From assembly GCA_949987565.1 (NCBI GenBank), contig OX465118.1:7439564-7503563 (forward strand): DNA of 64,000 nucleotides. Reading direction: 5' to 3'. Under the pieces are notes generated by a model. That model searched no databases. It saw only the letters and a program-made list of their open reading frames with translations, and had not been told where the DNA came from. The DNA is from Luidia sarsii. Its lineage: Eukaryota; Echinodermata; Asteroidea; Paxillosida; Luidiidae. Below, in pieces: positions 23,695-32,567 of the stretch; position 1 is the stretch's first letter, and every line of letters begins with the position of its first letter. Both the position numbers and the translations under genes were made by a program.

Positions 23695-23990
23695 AATTTG
23701 GACGCCGCCCACTCAGACAGCACACAGTTCTCGGAGTCGTGCCGCACAGCCGACGCTCCATTGGACTACACACAGAAGGCCAATCTTTGAGGACTGATAA
23801 TCCCTTGACAAAAGCCACGCAGACTTCCTACTGTGCCAGACTGCCACATTTTGATTCACTGATGCAAATAGTGCCCTGTTATTGAATTATTTTGCAGGTT
23901 TATTGTTCTCTGATTGTGTAGCGAGCTTTTGAAATGGCACTGTGCCGGCCATTGGCACTAAAATAATCCTGCCGCCAAGGGGTTAATTGT
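23695..23990. mobile_element. decayed relative of the TTAA-flanked MITE
   Basis: GACTGATAATCCCTTGACAAAAGCCAC...ACTTCC...GTGCCAGA and a right end near ...CCGCCAAGGGGTTAA resemble the interior and right end of the elements at 10601-11308 and 44078-44707. The left end is not recognisable. Confidence 0.45.
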
Positions 23991-24144
23991 ATGGAATTGA
24001 CCCCTGTTATTAAATCCAACATTTCGGTTTCCTTTCCATTGTCTGAGTGTAAACAACCGAAGGCAATCCAGGCATCTGATTCGTGACAGTCATCCTCTCC
24101 AGGGAGAAAGCCACGTCATTGCAATTTCCCTGTCGATTTCCTCA

Positions 24145-24397
24145 TTTCAAAATTTAGTGGGCCTGACGTTTCGATCCTAGCCTGAGCAGGACCTTTCTCA
24201 AAGGCAGAGGAACGTCCTGCTATAGGATCGAAACGTCAGGCCCACTAAATGTTGAAATTTGCATTTTGGTAATTTTATATTAGTCAGTAAGCAATTTGCA
24301 ACAATTTTGTATATCACTTTAAGTGATTTCCTTATTTTTTAAAATGTAGTGGGCCTGACGTTTCGATCCTAGCAGGACCTTTCTCAAAGGCAGAGAG
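24145..24397. repeat. repeat family A: inverted pair plus a third copy
   Basis: AGTGGGCCTGACGTTTCGATCC at about 24160 is answered by its inverted complement GGATCGAAACGTCAGGCCCACT at 24226-24247, followed by GTAATTTTATATTAGTCAGTAAGC...TTGCAACA, the family leader. A third copy begins at about 24347. Each copy has GGTCCT-GCT-AGGATC-GAAACGTC or its complement. Confidence 0.7.
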
Positions 24398-24544
24398 ATT
24401 TCCTTATTTGTGCAATTTCTTCTGTATCCGCTGAAAATACAAACACAATCGTCTTTCCCAATATATGTAGTACTTTTCCGATTACCGCGTTCATTAAATT
24501 CTCCTAACTGTAGGTATCCTCCATGATTTCATGAAGTAAATAAA

Positions 24545-24645
24545 AAAAATATTACAAACTGCTCACTGACTATAAATTGACCTGCAATACATAAATCTCA
24601 AAAATTAGAGGCTGACATTTCGATCCTAGCATTAGCACTAGCACT
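24545..24645. repeat. repeat family A, single degraded copy
   Basis: ACAAACTGCTCACTGACTATAAATTGACCTGCAATACATAAATCTC precedes GAGGCTGACATTTCGATCCTAGCA; the hairpin half is lost. Confidence 0.55.
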
Positions 24646-24829
24646 GTAGCAAAGAGAAAGAGTCATGTATAATTATATTCTATAGTAGTAGGATTGAAAA
24701 CCTGCTTCTGGTAGCAGCTTGATACTGGTTGGGAAAAAAAGGTCACATACTACTCCCACCACAGAAACTGAAAAGCAAAAGGTTTCGGCATGCACGACAT
24801 CCCATCAACACTGGGGAATGGGGCGTTGG

Positions 24830-25160
24830 CTCTGTGCGGCATTTTCGCCCCGCCCCACTCCCCTAGGTTATAGATGTACTACAAGGCGCCCATAGCGTTG
24901 AACCGTGCAGACCGCCGATGAGTCATTGGAGCCTCTGTACAATCGAGGGCCGCAGGGCGGTGTTGGTCGTCCGTGCGTCTGGGCGAAAGACTACGGGCAG
25001 GAGGTCATTTAAATCACAAACAAGAAAGTGACGGGTTGTTCTAGGCCCCCTATATAAACGCACGGCACAACCACCTTGCTACAATGCTAGTGCTGCGAGC
25101 CGACAGAAAAGGCAGACTTCGGCGATTTCTCTGCTCTAACGGAACCCTGAAAGCTTCTCG
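24830..25160 (+). promoter_or_regulatory. candidate promoter and non-coding first exon (gelsolin-like gene 2?)
   Basis: In order: a GC-box-like GCCCCGCCCC (about 24849), an AP-1-like GATGAGTCATTGG (about 24916), a TATATAA box at 25051-25057 in GC-rich surroundings, and about 105 bp beyond it a donor-like CTTCTCG|GTGCGT (GT at 25161). A transcript starting about 30 bp after the TATA box would have a non-coding exon of about 80 nt. Gelsolin-like gene 2 has an unpaired acceptor just before its start codon and lies 7.4 kb downstream on the same strand, so it is the natural partner; the piggyBac-like element would then lie in its first intron. This assignment is inference. A retroelement promoter is the alternative. 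Confidence 0.4.
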
Positions 25161-25535
25161 GTGCGTATTTGTGACGTTATTTTGTTTGTCCTGATCGGGT
25201 TTCCACATACTGAATCTAAACTAGTCAATCGACTACAGTCACCCTAACCTCAAAATTTCAAATTGCGATTAAAAAAGGGTGACTTGTCGGGTCCAGGTTA
25301 CTCGGACTAGATTAACATTGAGTCTAAAGTTGAGTGCGTGTCATCGCACGAGCAGACGATGACACCTGTCGTGCAGAATGGCGAGCCCATTCAATCTGTA
25401 GAAAAGATGCAAGTTGGAAATAGTAACATAATAGTTAATACTGATAATACTAGAATTAGAAAGTGTTTATATCTGGCCGAAATCCGCCAAATACTTTGTC
25501 CGAGTAACTTGGACCCTTACAGGAGGTCGGGCGAT

Positions 25536-25577
25536 AGTACTACTAGTACTACTAGTACTAGTACTAGTAGTAGTAGG
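25536..25577. repeat. TAG/CTA microsatellite
   Basis: A short run of ACTAGT and TAG triplets. Similar tracts lie at about 26367-26414 and 49742-49836. Confidence 0.8.
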
Positions 25578-25747
25578 GTCCAAGATTCTCAGTAAGGAAA
25601 CACGTGCAAACAACGACGTGTTCGACTCCATGACTACCCCCGACCGAAACCCCAAGATTTTACCCCGAAAACACCCGTGAATCCGTCCCATGCACACATC
25701 TTTTGATTAAGTGAGAATCACCGATTTCAATACTGGTCATTTATTTT

Positions 25748-25932
25748 ACGCAGTGGCTGTTGTTACGGCAGTCGTCCGTGTGGTTCCCTGACTTGATTGT
25801 ATTTCGTCAGCATTGCAGGCTGGTTGAACCAGTCTATTAGCTGATAGTCAGGTTCCAAGAGCTAAACATCCTGACAAATACTGTGAAGTCAGGGAACCAC
25901 ACGGACGACTGCCGTAACAACAGCCACTGCGT
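25748..25932. mobile_element. short element with perfect 47-bp inverted repeats
   Basis: 25748-25794 is the exact reverse complement of 25886-25932 over 47 bases (arm starts ACGCAGTGGCTGTTGTTACG). The loop is 91 bp. TTATTT flanks both ends, a possible target duplication. Perfect arms imply a young insertion or active homogenisation. No transposase. Confidence 0.75.
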
Positions 25933-26050
25933 TTATTTCACTCATGTTTGGGTAAAAAGGAGACATTTCCCCTCAGGTGATCGAGAAGATTCTCTCCCGT
26001 CCGACGAGCCAAAATACGGCGGCCATCTTTGATTTCAAATTGAAACGGTA

Positions 26051-26200
26051 TACACGCAAATCGATGACGTTTTGCGTGACCACACACTCACACAGACCCA
26101 CTGCGCACACAGACCTGTCAAAACATCATCGATTTGTGTGTAGCGTTTGTGTGTAGCGTTTGCATGTAGCGGTTGCGTGTGGTGCCTGAAATATTTTTAT
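26051..26200. repeat. GTGTGTAGCGTTTG direct repeats with inverted partner
   Basis: ACACGCAAATCGATGACGTTTTG is answered by CAAAACATCATCGATTTGTGTGT, followed by two to three TGTAGCGTTTG copies. This is a small palindromic cluster of unknown origin. Confidence 0.45.
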
Positions 26201-27202
26201 CAGGCATCGGGCAAAGCACTTATCACTCAGTGTTTACCACATCGAGCAGGGCAAAACCTCATTGAACTACTGAGTGTAACCAATTCATGTGAAACTGATA
26301 TAATTATAGTCATTATTAATTATTAATCTCAAAACTCGTTTAAGGGGAGCTCCTCCCAGTAAGTGGGACTAGTAGTAGTACTACTACTAGTATAGTATTA
26401 CTATTAGTAGTGAGTAGTGTTACTCGTTGGAATTGGCGCTCATTCTGCTCAACACTTACACAACCTCATTCCTGTTGAGAAGGAAAGTAAAGATGTGTTT
26501 GCCACAAACAATCGGCCACATGCATCTGGTGTTAGTATTTGTGGTTTTTACAGGCTGTGGAATTTTTTTAAGTGAGCAAAGCTTAGATTCATTTGGGAAA
26601 TCAGAGTAGTATTGTGTGAGCCAAAGTTTTAGATTTTCTGATTGACATTTATAAGATGATGGCTACTGAACAAACTGGTGGCTGTACCTGGTGTCTCCAC
26701 TAATGTTTCCCCAATCTTAAGAATCTATTGTACAGAAATGGGAAATCTTAGTCCCACTTAAACCCTAACCCCCTCACTGTTTGCCTAATTCTACCCTGCT
26801 GATCCCAACAGTATCCAACAAGCATAAAAGTGTGAAGCCTGCTGATCCCAACAGTACCCAACAGTGGATACTGTTGGGTTCAGCAGGGTCCTGTGTTGAT
26901 GGTAATATTGCAGTTACTTTGCACACGATGCCAGGCCCAACAAACTCCAACTGTATTGTACAGTGTTGAACCCTGCTGATCCCAACAAAGACTAACACTC
27001 GTGTAACCAGCAATTGTTGGATGCTGTTGGGTTCAGCATGGTACTATGTTGTTGGGTGTTTGAATAATGGTCATTGTCTTTGTTTTGTTTTTTAGGCTCA
27101 GAATTTTGGCTAGAAATCTGTTGTCTCTTTGCCAAGTTATCATCACAGCCTCTTTTTTTTGGTGGTATTTTTGGGGTTTTGTTTTTGTTATATACATGTA
27201 AT

Positions 27203-27712
27203 GGGGACTTATCTCTTGGGACTTATCTCTTGGGCCCTTTCTTTGGGGACTTATCTCTTGGGCCTTTCTCTTGGGCCATTTCTTTGGGGACTTTTCTCTT
27301 GGGCCTTTCTCCTGGGCCCTTTCTTTGGGGACTTATCTCTTGGGCCTTTCTCTTGGGCCATTTCTTTGGGGACTTATCTCTTGGGCCTTTCTCTTGGGCC
27401 ATTTCTTTGGGGACTTATCTCTTGGGCCTTTCTCTTTGGCCCTTTCTTTGGGGACTTTTCTCTTGGGCCTTTCTCTTGGGCCCTTTCTTTGGGGACTTTT
27501 CTCTTGGGCCTTTCTCTTGGGCCATTTCTTTGGGGACTTTTCTCTTGGGCCTTTCTCTTGGGCCATTTCTTTGGGGACTTTTCTCTTGGGCCTTTCTCTT
27601 GGGCCATTTCTTTGGGGACTTATCTCTTGGGCCTTTCTCTTGGGCCCTTTCTTTGGGGACTTATCTCTTGGGCCTTTCTCTTGGGCCATTTCTTTGGGGA
27701 CTTTTCTCTATG
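27203..27712. repeat. 41-bp minisatellite, about 12 units, inside the piggyBac-like element
   Basis: The unit is GGGGACTTTT CTCTTGGGCC TTTCTCTTGG GCCATTTCTT T (41 bp), varying at TTATCTC/TTTTCTC and GCCA/GCCC. As 41 is not a multiple of 3, all three forward frames read the same 41-residue hydrophobic cycle without stops, and the complementary strand is open too. It lies just beyond the C-terminal end of the transposase relic. No start or splice context suggests that it is translated. Confidence 0.9.
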
Positions 27713-27744
27713 GCCTTTTTTTTGGCCATTTCTATTTACATTTT

Positions 27745-30050
27745 TTATTTACATCCCTTCATTGTGTGGCTCCCCCTGCCCCATGGAACTCCTGGAAGCA
27801 ACGCCCTGAGCAAAGATTCACATTGCAGACAAGGCAGCCATGTCTGGTAGTGGGGGTGTGGCTGAGTGTCAGACTGGGGGATGATGGCTCCTTTACTGTA
27901 GCCACCAATGAGGCCGGTGGCAACGCTCATCACGAAGCGGGAGTGCGTCATGTGCTTGCCACTCTGTTGGTCCTGCCGACCGAGGTCATCTTCACTGTCC
28001 GTCTCAGTGGAGGCTTGGATAGGATGGATGGGGTGGTGGTGTCGGAAGCAGATCCACCCATTCACACATGCAACTTTCTAGAGCATGTATAATATGCCCT
28101 AAGCTGGTCTCCTCGATCCACACCTCCCATAAACTTTGTATAGTCGATGGCTTGTCTTGGGGCTGGCACAATGGTTGACTTCCGCCGTCCCGATTCATCC
28201 TGGACTTTTCTCACCAGGCTGTCAGTGGTTTTCTCACGGTAGCCTTGGTGAGCGCTGCTCAGAAGCTGCATGACCCGAGAGTCCTTCCAAGCAACGGTGG
28301 TCAGTTGGCCGTGTTGGCGGGAATAGAACGTTCCCCGGGGCATCTTGTTCAGCCTCTTGAGCTTCTGGTGGTGGTGCGGGTTCTTGTCTGCACTTCTGTG
28401 GAAGTCAACAGGGAGGCCCTTGCTTGTTGACTTCACAGCGCCAGTCAGGTAGGTCTTCTTGGACAGAAGGAGACGGGCAAGCTCAACAGAGGTATACAGC
28501 TTGTCGGTAAAGATGTGGTGGTGGTTCTTCATGTGGGGTGTTGCCACTTGCAGTGCGATGTCCGTCATCTTGGTCGGCTTCTTGGTCTTGTGGGGATGGA
28601 CCATGAAGTTTGACATGTAGCCAGTGGTGGAGTCTGCAACTGCATACAGTTTAAAACCAGCTCGAATCGGTTTTAGTGGCATGAAAAATTTCCGGACCTT
28701 GGCTTTGAATCCAGAATATTTCACCATGGCTTCATCGATGGCTAATTCCCGGCCCATGTTGAACTTAGCCTGACAACGCTTCAAGATGGTGTCCCACATT
28801 GGCTGCAAGGGATAGAGGGGATGCTTGGTGATGAAGCGGTAATGGTGCTGCTTATCTTGGAACATTCCAGGGTCATCTTTGGGATAGCGTTCAGGGTTGG
28901 CCATCGGGTCTGCGCAGGCAAGATGCTTTGTCAGCACATCAAAGCGATTTCTCGACATTGTTGTTGCAACAAGCCGGTTGTAGTAGCCAGGACTAGGGGA
29001 CCAGTAGTCCTGATAGTATGGGATCTGGACGAGACCCATCACCAGGTGTATCCCAAACCAGGCCTTCAGCTCTTCCACGGTGGTCAGAACACGGACGCCA
29101 GCATGCCGGAGATTGACGTTTGTCCATGTTGTTATCTGGACGAACAGCGACAAGGGGAAGAATTGCAGGAAGTACTTGACTGGTGTCCTGCGCTTTCTGA
29201 ATGTCGGACCCTTCGGCTTGGGCCCCTTGAACGGTTCTACCTTGATCTTCCGTAGAGATCGACTCCAGCCAAGTGTGTCGGGGGCAGCACTTTCGTCATC
29301 TGATCGGGGATGGTCCGGGTCGTTGTCCGAGTCAGGGACAGGTTTCGGTTTTGGTGCCTTCTTTCTGCGGGCCGTCTTCTGCACCATTGGCTCATCTGAT
29401 CGGGGATGGTCTGGGTCGTTGTCCGAGTCAGGGACAGGTTTCGGTTTTGGTGCCTTCTTTCTGCGGGCCGTCTTCTGCACCATTGGCTCATCTGATCGGG
29501 GATGGTCCGGGTCGTTGTCCGAGTCAGGGACATGGGTTGGTTTTGGTGCCTTTCTGCGGGCCGTCTTCTGCACCATTGGCTCAGTTGGCTCTGCTTCTTC
29601 CGACACACTGCTTGTGCCCCCTTCTTCTGGTACCTCTTCTTCCTCTTCCTCCTCTTCCATCTCATCCTCCAACTCCGACTCATCACAAACATCTGATGGA
29701 GATATCAGGTCATCCACCAGGTGATTGAGGTAGTCTTCTTCCTCACTCTCCGAAACCTCCACTTAGTAGTGCCTGGTGGTCATCTGGATGTTGGCATCCA
29801 CACAGCTCTGCCTCATGGCTTCTTTCAGCAGCTGTCGGTGTTCATCACTTGCCCGAGCTTGGAATGATGGATCCTTTTCCTTCGGTAACTTTCCTTTACC
29901 CTTCTTCTTCTTCATTTTCTTGGACGGACCTGCCTCCATCCCAGCACTCTTTCGCTTTGGTCTATCCTTCCCCATTACGTTGGCCAAGAATAACTCTCTC
30001 TCCTCGCTTGTAAGTTGGAGCTGCAGATCTCTAACTGCTCGAAATGACAT
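27745..30050 (-). pseudogene. piggyBac transposase (PGBD-like) pseudogene
   Basis: Read on the minus strand from an ATG at 30050: a basic N-terminus (PKRKSAG...KKMKKKKGKGK, possible nuclear signal), one in-frame TAA at 29763-29765, then 566 codons to 28062. These carry an acidic region, three 96-99-bp tandem copies of EPMVQKTARRKKAPKPKPVPD-type sequence (about 29290-29590), and the DDE domain with all three catalytic motifs recognisable: AIDEAMVKYSG, IFTDKLYTS and GGVDRGDQ. After CSRKLH the frame breaks and the hydrophobic KWW...LLD..NSYI segment expected there is absent; an overlapping frame (28065-27745) resumes with MTHSRFVMSVATGLIGGYSKG, the C-terminal region. One stop and one internal deletion make it non-functional, but it is otherwise well preserved. 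Confidence 0.85.
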
Positions 30051-30103
30051 CGTGGGTGGTTGATGCCCATATGGTGAGGAGGGGTAGATTTTGGACCACT
30101 AAC

Positions 30104-30700
30104 CACTTATATACACTTTTGAGCCTTAGTTATTCAAATCCATGACATAATATTCAAAGATGTTTTAACAAAACTTCCTCATCCGTTATATTTACGAACT
30201 GCACAACAATAATTTCAAATTAATATTCAGTTTTTAAAACAATAAAAGCTTCGAAAATACTTACCCGTGCCCTGAAAGTGGTACAATCTACTATTCATCC
30301 CAATCTAATAAACATTCCAGCCCAGCACTAGTTCACTCAAAAGTTGCATAATACAGACCAGACCACCATGCTGAACCCAACATGATACAACAACAGGTGT
30401 AACTGCAATAGATACACTTTTGAGCCTTAGTTAGTCAAATCCATTACATAATATTCTTTTAAAAAATCACAAAAACTCCTCATCCATTGCAATTATGAAC
30501 TGGACAATTACATTTGATTTTGAATACAATAAAAGCTTTGAAAATACTTATCCATGCCCTGAAAGTGGTACAATCTACATAAACAAACATTCCAGCCAAG
30601 CATGACAGCACTGATTGCTCCAAAGTTACATAATGGCAGACCAGACAACCATGCTGAACCCAACAAGATACAACAGGTGTAACTGCAATACACACTGCTA
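30104..30700. repeat. tandem duplication of about 300 bp in the subterminal region
   Basis: The block starting TACACTTTTGAGCCTTAGTTA at about 30109 recurs at about 30413, with matching ATACTTACCCGTGCCCTGAAAGTGGTACAATCTAC and CATGCTGAACCCAACA segments, giving two copies of about 300 and 280 bp. Confidence 0.7.
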
Positions 30701-30826
30701 TACTGCTGACCCCAACAAAACTCAACACAGTTTGCTTTGCACAGTTCACTGCTGAACCCAACAGATGACAACAGGCCCCCAAATTTGTTGGCTTCTGTTG
30801 GTATCAGCAGGGTTAGGTGTACTGGG

Positions 30827-31268
30827 CCGCTAGGAGCTCCTCTAAAACGATTTGTGTGTTGATCTGTCGCACCATGCAGGAATATCTCTCCTTATTCCTC
30901 CATGGTCACACTAGCGTCCCACCGCGTCTATATAGTAAAATAGACATTCTCAACAGATGGCCTTAATAGTGCCCGAAATCGCGTCAAAAGATTCAATAAA
31001 AGCACCTGCCAGATTCTACATATGTCAGGACAAACAAGTGGTACTTCAGCGGTACTTACGATTAATTTTTTGATTGCAATTCTGACAAAATATCTCCTAT
31101 GTCGGCATCGGACATGTCGAGTTGTTCAAAACGCAATATGTTTGTACACTGTGAACACGTTGGAAAATCTCATCATGCGTTTTAGCAATGAGCCCACATA
31201 CAAACCATATTACACAAAGACTGGTACTAGACGTTGGGAATGTCTTTTTAGGCGTTCCTAGCGGCCCA
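30827..31268. mobile_element. MITE with TGGGCCGCTAGGA termini
   Basis: TGGGCCGCTAGGAGCTCCTC... at the left and ...GCGTTCCTAGCGGCCCA at the right form an inverted repeat with 13 matched outer bases. About 442 bp, non-coding. It forms the right edge of the piggyBac-like region and ends at the TTAA at 31269. Confidence 0.6.
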
Positions 31269-31269
31269 T

Positions 31270-31870
31270 TAAGTGGGACTAGTGAAATCTAAACAAAAAG
31301 GAAAAAATTCAACTTAGGCAGAAAATCTGGGATCCAGTTAGGCAAGATTTTAGTTTAATACCCTCACTATACATGTAAGTCTGTCAAAAAACCTAAACCC
31401 AAATTAAACCACCAATTGTAATGTAGACATCTTCCATGGTCTAGCACAACCACTTGCCCAAAATCTAGACTCGCAGTTTTCCCAAAATTCATGATTTTGT
31501 GGCCGTGTAGGCCTGTGTGTGGCATGTATATGTAGGAATAGTGAAGTGCATATTCTGTACACAGTGCCTAGTACTGGCACTGCTGACTGTCGTCCGGCTG
31601 ACAAATTCGCGTAACAAAATCATGATTTGGGGAATAGTGCAAGTTCAACGTTTTGGGCAAGTGGGTGTGCCAGGCAGCCGTGTCGTTTCTCTACATACCT
31701 GTGATAATAGTTGGTCTATTGTGGATTTAGGGGATTTTTTTGCACCTTTTCATGGTGAGGGTATTAAACCAAAATGTTTCCTTAAGTTATTTGATCCATG
31801 TTTGACCTTCCATTCTTGCACAATTTCTGTTTACCTAAAGGATTTAAGTTAGCAAGTCTAATCCCAAAGA
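31270..31870. repeat. foldback sequence right of the piggyBac-like element
   Basis: TTTTAGTTTAATACCCTCACTATACATG near 31350 and CATGGTGAGGGTATTAAACCAAAATG near 31750 are inverted, with outer GTGGGACTAG and CAAGTCTAATCCCA words also roughly complementary. It is probably an old MITE. A related end (AAGTGGGACTAGT) occurs at about 26361. Confidence 0.45.
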
Positions 31871-32530
31871 GTTTCATTGTTAACAGTGTTGACTGAGTAC
31901 CGGTAAGTGTACACAAGTGCCTCAATACATATCTTTCGACCATCTACAACTGTATAGACCTGAAGGAATTTTTCCCTCTAGGTCTATGATTCGACAAAGC
32001 GCATGAAAATTGATTAATTGTATTCAAAGGCGAGGTCCGTTTTCAAGCGTGACATCCACATTCCACGATGCTGAAAGTTTACCACGCTCTGTTCGGTCTT
32101 TTGGCAGACTGAAAGTGAAGTCTACGAGCGTTAGGGAGAATTTACCGCATGAACAACAGCTGAGCATTGATCGGGAAAACAAAGAAATATTTTCTTTGAC
32201 ATTTTTTTTTAAATTTGTTCAAAAGTTCCCAGCCTTTGACTGCACCAGGAAATCTGAACCTAGACCTCAAGTTGTGCGTACCAGTGCTCTAAGCTACACA
32301 GGCCCTTACATGGTGACCTTTCCAAATAGTCAACAAGTCTTTGCTAGGGTAGGGGTGCCAGTCAGAAGCATTTAACCAAATGTTATGAACTTTTTTTCCC
32401 TTTTTTTTTTCCCCTGTGTATTTTGTCGGTGGATGTTCGCCATCCCGTAAGCAGTCTTCCCGTAATCATGCATGCAATCCCGCAATCATGTTTTTTTTGG
32501 TTGGTTATCTGCTAATCTTCTCCTCCTCTA
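31871..32530. other. region upstream of gelsolin-like gene 2, SINE relic included
   Basis: About 32245-32370 is a reverse-oriented SINE relic (GCGTACCAGTGCTCTAAGCTACACAGGCCC and CCAAATAGTCAACAAGTCTTTGC). From about 32470 the sequence matches the acceptor region before gene 1 (TTTTTTTGGTTGGTTATCTGC). No separate gene. Confidence 0.5.
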
Positions 32531-32567
32531 AAACCAGTCTTCCCGTAATCCACCCTCGAACGTCGGA

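Larger units (their letters stand above)
26762..31268 (-). mobile_element. piggyBac-like element, large, degenerate (ends uncertain)
   Basis: TTAA lies at 26758-26761 and 31269-31272, and the outer flanks AGTCCCAC and GTGGGACT are complementary, so closing the gap restores the 20-bp palindrome AGTCCCAC-TTAA-GTGGGACT. Inside are a broken transposase on the minus strand and, in both subterminal regions, many copies of a GCTGAWCCCAACA word (near 26809, 26841, 26873, 26981 and 27022 on the left; near 30372, 30651, 30708, 30753 and 30797 on the right), half of them inverted. Such clusters are typical transposase-binding regions. CCCTGCTGAT...CCAAC at 26802 and its inverse ending at about 30813 may be the true inner ends; the piece at 30827-31268 would then be a separate insertion. 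Confidence 0.6.

Noticed and set aside
27074..28092. Hydrophobic frames of 226-273 codons resembling a membrane protein
   Set aside because: They come from the 41-bp minisatellite and exist in all frames; no conserved family is recognised.
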